From positions 1 to 64,000 of the forward strand of contig JACRFZ010000122.1 in NCBI GenBank assembly GCA_016212515.1: 64,000 nucleotides of DNA. Reading direction: 5' to 3'. The notes beneath the pieces are model-generated. The model was given only the letters and a program-made list of their open reading frames with translations, was not told where the DNA came from and did no database searches. Origin of the DNA: Candidatus Melainabacteria bacterium (GTDB lineage: Bacteria > Cyanobacteriota > Vampirovibrionia > Obscuribacterales > Obscuribacteraceae). A program made the position numbers and the translations under genes. Positions 51,144 to 60,804 of the stretch are shown here, piece after piece; within the stretch, counting starts at the first letter, position 1, and each line of letters begins with the position of its first letter.

Positions 51144-53048
51144 CTAGTCTATGAGCCCCTTCACCGTAGCCACAATGTGGGGTGAAGAGATACCGGCGGC
51201 GTCCATCAGTTCGTGGGGCGAAGCCGAGCCGGGCATTTCACGCACGGCGATTTTCACAACCTTGGGTACGACCTTGTCTTTTCCGACCAGTTTAGCGCCG
51301 CGAGCAGGCGGTGCCTTGATGGAGAAGGCTTCCAATACGGCGTCCCCGAGACCGCCTTCCGGCCAGTGGTCTTCCACAACAACCAGGGTGCCGGTTTCTC
51401 TGGCGGCAGCCTCCAGGGTCTTCACATCGATGGGCTTGACGCTGTAAAGGTCGATTACCCGTACATGAATACCCTGCGACTTCAACTCTTCATAGGCTTT
51501 AACGCATTCATGCAAGGTGATACCGGCACCAATCAGGGTGCAAACATCATCTTTGCTGGAATAGAGAACTTTAGAACCGCCTATGGGGAACTCATCGGTA
51601 TCTTTGTAGAGGATCTTGGTTTTCTCTCTGGTGGTGCGCATGTAGGAGATGCCGTCCAGGGAGTACATTTTTTCTACCAGGTGGGCAGCCGAAACAGCAT
51701 CGGAAGGATAAAGGACGGTGGAGCCGTGTACGGCTCGCATCATGGCAATATCTTCCAGCGCCATCTGAGAAGGACCATCGGCACCGATGGAACAACCGGC
51801 ATGGGAACCACAAAGTTTGATGGTACCGCGGCTGATGGCACCCATGCGGATGAAGTCATAGGCTCTTGAGAGGAAAGCAGCAAAGGTGGACGCAAAGGCT
51901 TTCTTACCTCTGGTGCCCAGACCCAAACCAACGCCGACCATGAGTTGCTCGGCAATGTACATCTCGAAGTAGCGATCGAGGAAGGCTTTGGCAAACTTCT
52001 CGGAGTAGGTGGAATTGGATACTTCAGCGTCGACCACTACCACATCGCTGTAAGCAGTTCCCAGAGCCTTGAGGGCGTCGCCGTAGGCCTCGCGTGTGGC
52101 AGCCGGGCCGCTGTAGCTTGGCACGATGAACTTACCGGAGCCGGTAATTCCAGCACTCAATTGCGGCTTGCTCGGCATCTCCGGCGGCATGGCCACTTTC
52201 ACGGAAATATCGGAGGTGCCACCCAGTATTTTGATGGCTTCGGCCGCCTGCTCGGCTGAGAGGGGCTTACCATGCCAGTTATCCTGGTTGGCGGTGAGGG
52301 GAATGCCGTGTCCTTTTTCAGTTTTGGCTACGATCAACACCGGCTGACCGGTCACGGCCAGGGCGGCTTTATAAGCGTTATCGATTTGAGCGATATCGTG
52401 CCCGTTAATTTCGATGACATGACAGCCGAAGGCTTTAGCTCTTTCAGCATAGGCAGCGGAATTCCAACCAAGGGCGGTTTCGCCCCTCTGTCCCAGTCGG
52501 TTCATATCGAGGATGGCGATCATGTTGTCTAGCTTGTAGTGAGAAGCGCAAGCCAGGGCTTCCCAGACCGAACCTTCGGCCATTTCGCTGTCACCCAGGA
52601 GCACCCAAACTCTATAGTCTAACTTGTCGAGGAATTTGCCGTTGATGGCCATACCCACACCCAGAGCCAGACCCTGCCCCAGAGAACCGGTAGCTACATC
52701 CACCCAGGGAATAATCTTCGGAACGGGATGTCCTTCCAGGCGAGAACCCATTTTCCGCAGGCTCATGAGCTCTTTATCGGTAACAGCACCGGCGGCTTTG
52801 TACATGGAATAAAGGAGCGGGCAAGCATGCCCTTTGGAGAAAATCAGGCGGTCGTTGTAGGCGTAATCAGGTCTTTCGAAATCGTACCTGAGATATTTAG
52901 TCATCAAGACTGCCATTAAGTCGGCAGCTGACATACTGGATGTGGGATGACCTGAGCCGGCCTCGGTTGTCGAACGAATGCTGTCAACCCTGAGCTGCCT
53001 GGCTAGCTCAGTGACTTTCTCGACGGCAAGAGCCTGTACTTCCACCAT
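51144..53048 (-). CDS. tkt: Transketolase
   Basis: 634 residues, full length for the family; ATG 53048 with GAAGGAG upstream. Thiamine-diphosphate motif GDSEMAEGSVWEALACASHYKLDNMIAILDMN, N-terminal STTEAGSGHPTSSMSAADL, pyrimidine domain with YIAEQLMVGVGLGLGTRGKKAF and a C-terminal domain with LYSVKPIDVKTLEAAA. Transfers two-carbon units in the non-oxidative pentose phosphate pathway in the cytosol. The sequence is closer to the split/eukaryote-like transketolases (HMP-like SGHPTSS variant) than to E. coli TktA, judging from motif wording and length. Followed by a GT39-like gene. Confidence 0.95.
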   Translation of the reverse strand: MVEVQALAVEKVTELARQLRVDSIRSTTEAGSGHPTSSMSAADLMAVLMTKYLRYDFERPDYAYNDRLIFSKGHACPLLYSMYKAAGAVTDKELMSLRKMGSRLEGHPVPKIIPWVDVATGSLGQGLALGVGMAINGKFLDKLDYRVWVLLGDSEMAEGSVWEALACASHYKLDNMIAILDMNRLGQRGETALGWNSAAYAERAKAFGCHVIEINGHDIAQIDNAYKAALAVTGQPVLIVAKTEKGHGIPLTANQDNWHGKPLSAEQAAEAIKILGGTSDISVKVAMPPEMPSKPQLSAGITGSGKFIVPSYSGPAATREAYGDALKALGTAYSDVVVVDAEVSNSTYSEKFAKAFLDRYFEMYIAEQLMVGVGLGLGTRGKKAFASTFAAFLSRAYDFIRMGAISRGTIKLCGSHAGCSIGADGPSQMALEDIAMMRAVHGSTVLYPSDAVSAAHLVEKMYSLDGISYMRTTREKTKILYKDTDEFPIGGSKVLYSSKDDVCTLIGAGITLHECVKAYEELKSQGIHVRVIDLYSVKPIDVKTLEAAARETGTLVVVEDHWPEGGLGDAVLEAFSIKAPPARGAKLVGKDKVVPKVVKIAVREMPGSASPHELMDAAGISSPHIVATVKGLID

Positions 53049-53418
53049 GGATTTGCTCCTTCATGAATTAGATTGGCAACTGCTATAGACGGACAGACAG
53101 ATTTGCACTGCCCGCTGTCCGCGGTACAAACCTTCACTGTTGCACGGCTGGAAGTGCCTTCCGACAATTCAGCCCCGCCTCAGCCCTGAATAAGGTACCT
53201 AATGTTACCCCGCTTCTCCATTATTTGCCTTAACTATTGGCTACCTTATGACATCACAACTACCGCAGCTTGAGCCCCTGAGGATAGCCACACTTTGCAT
53301 CCACCGCGGACATCGCTCTCGGCAACCATACTCAAGAAAGGCGGCGCGACTTGCGTGTTATCCTTGCGGACATTGTTCGCTTTAGCAACACTTTTCACTA
53401 CTCGGGGGATGCTTTCTC
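53049..53418. other. Divergent intergenic region, no gene recognised
   Basis: 370 bases between the divergent transketolase and M1 aminopeptidase genes, so both promoters should be here. I see no clear paired hexamers, long inverted repeat or open frame of interest. A GGGGGAT ribosome site lies at its right end before ATG 53419. Confidence 0.5.
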
Positions 53419-56082
53419 ATGGACCTGCAAGCTCATGCCAACTGTCGCACCATGGACAAAGAAGACGCCCCTAGAGACCCGCGCTATCGCCTGACTGAGG
53501 CGGTTTATCCGGAACGCTACGACATACACCTGCAGCCGAACCTGGCTACGGACAGTTTCAAGTTCTCAGGAGAGGTGAAAATTGCACTGGTTGTCAAAGC
53601 AGAGCAAAAGTCTCTCATCCTGAACGCCGCCGAACTGGCCGTCGACAGTGCCGCGCTCATGAAGAACGGAGGCAAACATCCTGAGCTGAGCGCTACTAAG
53701 ATTCAAATTGACGGCGAACTGGAGCGAGTCGAATTGAGCTTCGCCGAGCCGGTGGCCCCAGGTAACTACACACTGCATTTAAAATTTTCCGGTCAGATTA
53801 ATGACAAACTGCGAGGCTTTTACCGCAGCGCCCAGACCCTGGCAAGCGGTGAAAAACGCTACATTGCCCTCACCCAGTTTGAAGCCACCGATGCCCGCCG
53901 TGCCTTCCCTTGTTTTGACGAACCGCAATTCAAAGCCGTCTTTGCCCTCACACTGACAGTCAAAGAAGACTTGACGGCCATCTCCAACACGCCGGTGCAA
54001 CAAGAGACAAAGGCAGACGGCTGGAAGACGGTGGCTTTCAAAGAGACTATGAAAATGTCCACCTATATTGTCGCTTTCCTGGTGGGACACTTTGATGCCA
54101 GCCGGGTAGTCATGGTAGACGGTGTGCCGCTGCGCATCTATGCTCCACTGGGTAAGGGCAACCTGACTGAGTTCGCACTTGAAATCGGTGCTTCCGCCCT
54201 GGCATTTTTCAATCGTTATTACGGCATCAGCTACCCGGGCGAAAAAATGGACATGATTGCCGTGCCCGACTTCGCCTTCGGTGCCATGGAAAATCTGGGC
54301 GCCGTCATCTACCGGGAAAACGCCCTTCTCATAGACCCGGCCAAAGCTTCTCACGCCGAAGTGGAACGAGTCGCCGATGTGGTAGCCCATGAACTTGCTC
54401 ATATGTGGTTCGGCAATCTGACCACGATGAAATGGTGGAACGGCATCTGGTTGAATGAAGCCTTTGCCACCTTTATGCAACTGGTAGCCGTAGATAACTT
54501 TCGCCCCCAGTGGCGGCGCTGGGAGACTTTCGGCGTCTCCAGAGCAGCGGCCTTTGCCACCGACGGTTTGACCGCCACCCGCAAAATCGAATATCCCGTC
54601 ATCAAACCGGAAGAAGCAAACGGTATGTTCGACGTACTCACCTACGAGAAAGGCGCTTCGGTGCTGAGGATGCTGGAGCAATATGTGGGGGCGGATAAAT
54701 TCAAAGATGGCGTAAATGGCTATCTAAGAAAGCATAAATTCGGCAACACTGAAACCCACGATCTCTGGCTAGCGCTGGCGGAGAGCACGGAAGAGCCGGT
54801 GCAGGAAATAATGGATTCCTGGATCTTTCAGGAAGGCTATCCTCTAATTGATGTGTCGCTCACTGCCGACAAGAAAGGCTTACAATTAGGCCAGAAACGC
54901 TTCTTCTACTTGAACGAAGCCAATGCAAACGACAGCACCTGCTTTCAGGTGCCGCTCAAACTGAGAGTCAGCACCGCTGCCGGTATCACAGAAAAGCGCC
55001 ACCTTCTCTCAGACAAAAAAGAAACCATACTTTTTGACGGCCCCATAGATTCAGTACTGGTCAATGCCGGCGGTCATGGTTTCTATCGTGTCAATTATGA
55101 AGCCGCCCTGCTAGAGAAACTAGAGCAATCCATCACCGCCTCCTTCAAAACAGAAGTAGAAATGAAGCACGGCGGCTCCGCTCAAGCAGAAGGACGAGCA
55201 ATCCTCTCGCTTTCAGCCCTGGAGCGCTTCAATCTGGTCAACGATATGTTTGCCCTGACTGTAAACGGCACCGTGCCGTTGAACCGCTTCCTCAGCTTCA
55301 TCAAACTCTTCCAACTGGAGTCGGACAAAAATGTCTGGAGCGTCATCATCTCAGCCCTCAGTTACATCGACCGCGTCTTTCCCGAGCGCGAAAGCCAAAT
55401 GGCCACACTTACAACCGAGCTTTTGACACCGACCTTCGCCTGCCTCGGCTACACTGCCGGCGATGGTGAAAGTGAACAAATAAAGCAATTGCGTGGTCTG
55501 GCCCTGACAGCTTTAGGCACCCTGGGCGATAAGAGGGATGTGCAAGAGAAGGCGGCCGCTTTATATGAAGCGCACAAGCGCGGCGAGAGCGTTCTGGATG
55601 CCGAAGTGCTCAGCGCCGTGGTAGCCATTCTGGCCCATACCGGCGGCGAGGAGCGTTACCGGGAATTTGAGGATGGCTTCAAAAATGGTGGTTCTCCCCA
55701 GGAACAGGAGCGCTTTATGAACTCCCTGGCCCTTTTCCGGGATAGCGCGCTTCTGGAAAAGACTCTAGAAAAGACGCTAACCGGAGCCGTGCGCAGCCAG
55801 AACGCACCATATTTAGTGCGGAACGTCATGCTCAATACGAGCGGTCGACACGTGGGTTGGAACTTCGTCAAGAACAACTGGAAGCAAATTCGCGAGACCT
55901 TCCCCAGCTTAATCATCACCAGGCTGGTAGAAGGTGTAACCGGCCTTGTAGACGAGAAACTGGCCGCCGAAGTAGAGGTCTTCTTTGCTGAACACCCCGT
56001 GCAGGAAGGACAGAAGACGGTCAACCAACACCTGGAAAAGCTGAAAGTGGCGCTCAGCCTCAAGAGAAGGGAAGTGAAGTAG
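53419..56082 (+). CDS. M1 family zinc aminopeptidase
   Basis: 887 residues. Exopeptidase motif GAMENLG and zinc site HELAHMWFGNLTTMKWWNGIWLNEAFA (HEXXH plus the downstream Glu) are intact. The long C-terminal ERAP1-like helical domain is present, so the architecture is that of the tricorn-interacting/ERAP type and not of E. coli PepN. There is no signal peptide, so it is cytosolic peptide turnover. Single gene with its own region upstream. A Met 11 codons in is a weaker start option. Confidence 0.95.
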   Translation: MDLQAHANCRTMDKEDAPRDPRYRLTEAVYPERYDIHLQPNLATDSFKFSGEVKIALVVKAEQKSLILNAAELAVDSAALMKNGGKHPELSATKIQIDGELERVELSFAEPVAPGNYTLHLKFSGQINDKLRGFYRSAQTLASGEKRYIALTQFEATDARRAFPCFDEPQFKAVFALTLTVKEDLTAISNTPVQQETKADGWKTVAFKETMKMSTYIVAFLVGHFDASRVVMVDGVPLRIYAPLGKGNLTEFALEIGASALAFFNRYYGISYPGEKMDMIAVPDFAFGAMENLGAVIYRENALLIDPAKASHAEVERVADVVAHELAHMWFGNLTTMKWWNGIWLNEAFATFMQLVAVDNFRPQWRRWETFGVSRAAAFATDGLTATRKIEYPVIKPEEANGMFDVLTYEKGASVLRMLEQYVGADKFKDGVNGYLRKHKFGNTETHDLWLALAESTEEPVQEIMDSWIFQEGYPLIDVSLTADKKGLQLGQKRFFYLNEANANDSTCFQVPLKLRVSTAAGITEKRHLLSDKKETILFDGPIDSVLVNAGGHGFYRVNYEAALLEKLEQSITASFKTEVEMKHGGSAQAEGRAILSLSALERFNLVNDMFALTVNGTVPLNRFLSFIKLFQLESDKNVWSVIISALSYIDRVFPERESQMATLTTELLTPTFACLGYTAGDGESEQIKQLRGLALTALGTLGDKRDVQEKAAALYEAHKRGESVLDAEVLSAVVAILAHTGGEERYREFEDGFKNGGSPQEQERFMNSLALFRDSALLEKTLEKTLTGAVRSQNAPYLVRNVMLNTSGRHVGWNFVKNNWKQIRETFPSLIITRLVEGVTGLVDEKLAAEVEVFFAEHPVQEGQKTVNQHLEKLKVALSLKRREVK

Positions 56083-56187
56083 GGACCGCCGCCACTAACC
56101 ATTTGGTTTGCATTGGGCATTCCTGGTAGATGCAGACCTCTATCCGAGCTATCGGAGCGCCTCCTCCCAACACTCCTCCGGAAAGCC

Positions 56188-56231
56188 CTTGATACCTCCT
56201 TGATACTTTCTTGATACTTTCTTAACAACGG
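56188..56231 (+). promoter_or_regulatory. Four 11-bp direct repeats, Pho-box-like
   Basis: CTTGATACCTC, CTTGATACTTT, CTTGATACTTT and CTTAACAACGG stand head to tail at 56188, 56199, 56210 and 56221. An exact 11-bp period is the layout bound by OmpR/PhoB-type response regulators, and the CTTAAC unit matches the cyanobacterial Pho-box style. It lies 139 bases before the glycosyltransferase start. A possible -10 (TAAACT, 56271-56276) follows downstream. Confidence 0.55.
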
Positions 56232-56369
56232 TTCCCATAAGGCTGACTGACAGATTGTTGACTCATGGATTAAACTCTTCAGGTGAGTTACGCAACTTCC
56301 GCCCGGTATCTCTTGTTCTGCGCTGGAAATTTTCGTTGGCTCGCTAAAGAGCTGAGAACAAGGTGCCCC

Positions 56370-57386
56370 GTGAAGCTTTCAGTAATTGTGCCGGTCTACA
56401 ATGAAGAACCAAACAATCTGGCCCAGCTTGTCTTACGCCTGAAAGAAGTACTCAGCCATAACTGCCCCGAACTCGACTTCGAAATCATTTTCATAGACGA
56501 CGGCAGCCAGAATCAGACCAGAGTGTATCTGAAAGAACTGCAAGCCCAGCACCAGGAAGTCAGGCTTGTCTTTCTCTCTCGCAACTTCGGCGAGCAAGCG
56601 GCTATCGCCGCAGGTCTTGCCCATGCCAGAGGAGAGGCGGTAATCAATATGGACTCCGACCTGCAAGACCCGCCGGAGATGCTCCCGCAATTGCTTGCCT
56701 TCTGGAAAGAGGGCTATGACGTAGTTTACACAAGGCAAGTTTCCCGCCACGAACCAGTAAGCAAAACCTTGCCTGCTTATCTTTTTTATCGCCTGCTGAA
56801 TAGCATTTCAGACATCCATATACCGCACGATGCCGGCGAATTTCGCCTGATGAGCAGGCGTGTGGTAGATACCCTCAATGAGATGCCGGAAAAGACCAGG
56901 TTCCTGCGCGGTCTTGTGCCCTGGGTCGGCTTCAGCACGAAAGAGCTGCCCTTCACAAGGGAAGATCGCCAATCCGGACAAACCAGCTATACTCTCAAGA
57001 AGTTAGTCAAACTGGCAGTGGATGCCCTTATCTCCTTCAGCAACGCCCCTCTCTTCCTGGTTTCCACCCTCGGCGTACTGGTACTGCTGGCGGTTCTAGT
57101 AAACGTCGCCTATCTAATCCTCAATCCGCAGTCTGTGGCAGCCACAAGCACCTCAAATTTCCTCCTGATCGAACTGGAGGCTATCGCCGGCATTCAAATT
57201 CTGGCAGTAGGCATAATTGCAGCCTATGTCGCCCAGCTCATAAACGAAGTGCGAGGCAGACCAACCTACATTGTGGCTGAAACATTCGGATTTCAGAAAT
57301 CCGCCAATTCTTTTGAAGCTGATACTGCAAGCAGCAAACTCACTGCCGGTGCTACTGAGCAAAATCTTTTTCTCAAGGCTAATTGA
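56370..57386 (+). CDS. Family 2 glycosyltransferase (DPM1/GtrB-like)
   Basis: 338 residues from GTG 56370 (AAGGTG upstream), which places the conserved KLSVIVPVYNEE at the N-terminus; an in-frame GTG at 56283 would add 29 unlikely residues. GT-A motifs IIFIDDGSQNQT, MDSDLQDPPE (DxD-type) and GEFRLMSR are present. Two C-terminal membrane helices (about 222-247 and 262-290) anchor it. Such enzymes make polyprenyl-phosphate sugars, the donors for GT-C enzymes like those at 37.5 and 48.8 kb. Overlaps closely with the methyltransferase gene. Confidence 0.9.
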   Translation: MKLSVIVPVYNEEPNNLAQLVLRLKEVLSHNCPELDFEIIFIDDGSQNQTRVYLKELQAQHQEVRLVFLSRNFGEQAAIAAGLAHARGEAVINMDSDLQDPPEMLPQLLAFWKEGYDVVYTRQVSRHEPVSKTLPAYLFYRLLNSISDIHIPHDAGEFRLMSRRVVDTLNEMPEKTRFLRGLVPWVGFSTKELPFTREDRQSGQTSYTLKKLVKLAVDALISFSNAPLFLVSTLGVLVLLAVLVNVAYLILNPQSVAATSTSNFLLIELEAIAGIQILAVGIIAAYVAQLINEVRGRPTYIVAETFGFQKSANSFEADTASSKLTAGATEQNLFLKAN

Positions 57387-57397
57387 GAGTAGAGCTT

Positions 57398-58135
57398 ATG
57401 GACAGCGCCGAGTATAAAAACATCTTCGAGAGTGAAGATTCACATTTCTACTATCAAGCCGTTCACAACCTGATTCTCACACTAATTGAAAAACATGCGT
57501 CCTCTGCCAACCACCAGCCGGAAATTCTAGAAGCAGGCTGCGGCACCGGGTTGCTCTCCGTCAAGCTGAAGAATATCGGCAATGTCAGTGCTATCGATAT
57601 GCATGATGAAGCCCTGAGATTTTCCCAGATGCGCGGCGTCAATTCTTGCAAGGCCTCAGTAGAAGCACTGCCGTTTCCAGATGCCAGTTTCGACATAGTT
57701 ACCAGCGTCGACGTCATCTATCACCGCAATGTCCTGGACGATAGCCAGGCCCTGAGGGAATTTCGGCGAGTTTTGAAAGCAGGCGGAACCCTCGTAATGC
57801 GCGTTCCGGCCAGACAGGAATTACATTCGACCCATGATGAGACGGTCTGGACATCCAGGCGTTACCGCAGCGGAGAATTGCGAAGCAAGCTAGAACAAGC
57901 CCACTTGCAGCCGCTTCTACTTTCCTACTGCCATTCAATTCTCTACGGACCAGCCTTCTTAAAAGCCAGGCTAGAAAAAGCATTCGGCAGCAATCCACAT
58001 TCAGGCGTTTCAAAAACAAGCGAATCGGTTAACAATCTCTTGATTAAATTACTGGCCACCGAAACCAAACTTATCGCCTCAGGGCTGACAATGCCTATTG
58101 GTCTTGGTCTGATTGCAGTAGCTCGAGCAGACTGA
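57398..58135 (+). CDS. Class I SAM-dependent methyltransferase
   Basis: 245 residues from ATG 57398. SAM-binding motif I EAGCGTGLLSVKL, acidic residue in SAIDMHDEAL, and motif DIVTSVDVIYH with LREFRRVLKAGGTLVMRVPA, a UbiE/Methyltransf_11 pattern. Cytosolic. It begins 11 bases after the glycosyltransferase stop codon, so the pair is an operon behind the direct repeats at 56188. Probably methylates a small molecule or a polyprenyl-linked sugar; acceptor unknown. Confidence 0.88.
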   Translation: MDSAEYKNIFESEDSHFYYQAVHNLILTLIEKHASSANHQPEILEAGCGTGLLSVKLKNIGNVSAIDMHDEALRFSQMRGVNSCKASVEALPFPDASFDIVTSVDVIYHRNVLDDSQALREFRRVLKAGGTLVMRVPARQELHSTHDETVWTSRRYRSGELRSKLEQAHLQPLLLSYCHSILYGPAFLKARLEKAFGSNPHSGVSKTSESVNNLLIKLLATETKLIASGLTMPIGLGLIAVARAD

Positions 58136-58237
58136 GGCGTTCTTCCAACCAATAGCAAGATTCGGAGTGTCGACGCCCTCCAAACTTGCTAACCTTGCGC
58201 CAGACAGAGACGACAGGGCAGCAGGGAGTGTGGCATC

Positions 58238-59131
58238 ATGGAAAGAACAGAGGTCAAGAAAAACTTTTCGGGGAAATTGCACCAATTGCCAAAATCTCAA
58301 ACCAAAATCGACCATGTAGAGAAAATTGCAGCCGTCTGCCGCCTCATTGAAAATTCCAGTCAGTTGCCACCCTTGCAAGAACTGGCAAAAGAAGCCGGAC
58401 TGAGCCAATATCATTTGCACAGACTCTTTAAGCAAGTAACAGGGCTGACGCCAAAGGCCTATGGTCAGGCTCATCGCCGCAAGTTGGTGCAAGCCTCCCT
58501 CAAGGAAGCTAGTTCCATCACCGAGGCCCTTTACCAGGCCGGCTATTCTAGCAGCGGTCGCTTCTACGAAGAAGCCGACCAGACCCTTGGTATGAAACCC
58601 CAAAATTATAGAGATGGCGGCAAAGACAGTACCATCTACTTTGCTCTGGGCCAATTCTCTCTCGGTGAAATTCTGGTAGCTCGCAGCGAGCGCGGCATCT
58701 GCGCCATTCTCATGGGTGACGATGCGGAAGCGCTGCTTGCCGATTTGCAAGAACGCTTTAAGAACGCCACCTTAATAGGCGGCGACTGCGATTTTGAAAA
58801 AGTCGTGGCGGCGGTAATTGCTTTCGTGGAAGCACCGGCCGATCCGGAGAAAGCCCTCAAGTTGCCACTAGATATACAGGGTACGGCCTTTCAGCAGAGA
58901 GTCTGGCAGGCTCTGCAAAAAATTCCAGCCGGTCAAACCGTTACCTATAGCGATATCGCCGCCGCCATCGGTGCACCACAAGCGGTGCGAGCCGTGGCTT
59001 CTGCCTGCGCCGCCAATAAACTGGCGGTAGTGATTCCCTGCCACCGGGTAATTCGACAAGACGGCAGTCTCTCAGGCTACCGCTGGGGTCTGGCGCGCAA
59101 ACAAGCCCTTCTGGATAGAGAGTCGCCATGA
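58238..59131 (+). CDS. ada: Ada-type AraC regulator fused to O6-methylguanine-DNA methyltransferase
   Basis: 297 residues. N-terminal AraC-type double helix-turn-helix (about 28-125: LAKEAGLSQYHLHRLFKQVTGLTPKAYGQAHR and ITEALYQAGYSSSGRFYEEADQTLGMKPQNYR). C-terminal methyltransferase (about 135-295) with TAFQQRVWQALQKIPAGQTVTYSDIA and the acceptor site PCHRVI (C268). The N-terminal Ada_Zn_binding domain with the phosphotriester-sensing cysteines is absent, so this form is about 60 residues shorter than E. coli Ada. The stop overlaps the alkB start by 4 bases (ATGA). Confidence 0.92.
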   Translation: MERTEVKKNFSGKLHQLPKSQTKIDHVEKIAAVCRLIENSSQLPPLQELAKEAGLSQYHLHRLFKQVTGLTPKAYGQAHRRKLVQASLKEASSITEALYQAGYSSSGRFYEEADQTLGMKPQNYRDGGKDSTIYFALGQFSLGEILVARSERGICAILMGDDAEALLADLQERFKNATLIGGDCDFEKVVAAVIAFVEAPADPEKALKLPLDIQGTAFQQRVWQALQKIPAGQTVTYSDIAAAIGAPQAVRAVASACAANKLAVVIPCHRVIRQDGSLSGYRWGLARKQALLDRESP

Positions 59132-59790
59132 AACGCTCGGACAATCTACCGGAAAATCTCCTCGCCCTGGCAACAAAAGAATCGCTTGGCGAAGAAGCGG
59201 TGCTATTAAGAGGCTTTGCACTCTCTATTGATGAGGAATTGCTGCAACATATCGATGATATCACTGCCGAAACCGGCGCCCCATTTAGACAAATGGTCAC
59301 CCCCGGTGGTCATACTATGTCAGTGGCTATGAGCAACTGCGGCAACCTGGGTTGGGTAACCGATGCCGGCGGCTACCGTTACACCAGAGAAGACCCGCTG
59401 AGTGGCAGAGCTTGGCCCAAAATGCCCGCCTTATTTGAGCAACTGGCCAATCGGGCAGCGGCGGAAGCCGGATTCATTGAATTTAAACCGGACGCCTGCC
59501 TGATTAACAAATACAAGCCGGGAACCAGGCTCACCCTGCACCAAGACAAGAATGAAGCCTGCTTCTCAGCCCCCATTGTTTCCGTCTCCCTCGGTCTGCC
59601 TGCCACCTTCCTCTTCGGCGGCAGCGAGCGCAGCCACAAGCAAAAGCGCATCGCGCTCTTGCACGGCGATGTAGTGGTCTGGGGAGGTGTGTCCAGATTG
59701 AATTACCACGGCATAGCACCGCTCAAAGAAGGCGTTCATCCCCTTACGGGTTCCTGCCGCTTCAACTTGACCTTCCGCCTGGCCGGCTAA
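59128..59790 (+). CDS. alkB: DNA oxidative demethylase AlkB
   Basis: 220 residues. Fe(II)/2-oxoglutarate ligands are complete: H138 and D140 in LHQDKNE, H194 in NYHGI, and the 2-oxoglutarate arginines in RFNLTFR (R211, R217). The substrate-contact motif LGWVTDAGGYRY is also typical of bacterial AlkB. It repairs 1-methyladenine and 3-methylcytosine by oxidative demethylation in the cytosol. It is translationally coupled to ada by an ATGA overlap, forming the adaptive-response operon. Confidence 0.95.
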   Translation: MKRSDNLPENLLALATKESLGEEAVLLRGFALSIDEELLQHIDDITAETGAPFRQMVTPGGHTMSVAMSNCGNLGWVTDAGGYRYTREDPLSGRAWPKMPALFEQLANRAAAEAGFIEFKPDACLINKYKPGTRLTLHQDKNEACFSAPIVSVSLGLPATFLFGGSERSHKQKRIALLHGDVVVWGGVSRLNYHGIAPLKEGVHPLTGSCRFNLTFRLAG

Positions 59791-59919
59791 ACGCTCTCGG
59801 ATGGATCTGTCAAAGTAGAAATATCGAGTGCTCGCAAGCGGATTGTCAGACGAAAGCAATGACCACAGCAGTTTTTCTGGGCGGTCTTTTTGTTGCTGCC
59901 GGCATAGTAAGTCTTCCTA

Positions 59920-60804
59920 TCAGCATCCATTATGTACTCCATCAAGCAATCGAGTAGCGTTCTGAACATACAAATCGGACTCAAGATATCCAGGTACGCC
60001 AATCTGCTTATGCCTCTTCAAATCATTTAAGGCCAACCTTGCCAACCCTGTTCGCCCTGCTTTGTATGCCAGAACTACATCGAGACCACTGAGGCGTCCA
60101 GTCAAATCAGGCACATTACCATTGCTTAGCGGTACCATCCGACTTGAGTTTTCGATAGAAGCGCCTGCTAAATTATTGACAAAGTGACTTCCGGAGGTCA
60201 AAAGCGGTTGCTTTAGGAGCAACAATCCTTCAGCACTCGAATTGTTAAGCATCGCTGGAATAAAATAATGCTCTAGGAACTGGATATGAACTCCGATTAT
60301 CTGTGGACCATACATATTCCAAGAATCAACGGTGATGTAGGTTCCGGGAAACCCAACCAAGTCGGGCCGAAGACAATTTTTCCAAGCGTCACGAGGGTAA
60401 TACTGCTCAGATAACCCTGCCTGCCAGATAATTCGAAACGGATCAAATTCCGATTGCAATAGTTCAAAATAGAGGCGCAACACTTCAAGGTGAGTTACCG
60501 ATAACTCAAAGTGATAAGAAAAAGACTCGGAGGAAACTCCGCAAACCGGAACCCAAACATAGACCAATAGCTCACCAATGACTTTCGCGTAAAGACTTTC
60601 ACCTTCAGCTTCAAGCCTATTGAGAACCACATCGATATTACTACACGGCTCGTCACCAACAAGTCCCAATAAAGAACAAAACTCTGCACGTGTTGCCTTG
60701 GAAACCAAAGTGAAATTCAATTTGCGCATCTCAATAGAGAGCAAAGACCTGAATTCTTCAAGTACACGACAGTGTTGATCATCCAGCAAAGAAAGTTCCC
60801 TCAA
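59920..60804 (-). CDS. Hypothetical protein
   Basis: 294 residues from TTG 60804 (GGTGGA upstream); ATG 60729 is an alternative. Mixed alpha/beta soluble protein with hydrophobic core strands (ELLVYVWVPVCGV, LEVLRLYFELLQ) and no recognised motif, signal peptide or membrane helix. Codon use leans to A/T-ending codons and the region looks lower in GC than the rest of the window, suggesting acquired DNA. It is convergent with alkB. No function proposed. Confidence 0.55.
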   Translation of the reverse strand: MRELSLLDDQHCRVLEEFRSLLSIEMRKLNFTLVSKATRAEFCSLLGLVGDEPCSNIDVVLNRLEAEGESLYAKVIGELLVYVWVPVCGVSSESFSYHFELSVTHLEVLRLYFELLQSEFDPFRIIWQAGLSEQYYPRDAWKNCLRPDLVGFPGTYITVDSWNMYGPQIIGVHIQFLEHYFIPAMLNNSSAEGLLLLKQPLLTSGSHFVNNLAGASIENSSRMVPLSNGNVPDLTGRLSGLDVVLAYKAGRTGLARLALNDLKRHKQIGVPGYLESDLYVQNATRLLDGVHNGC

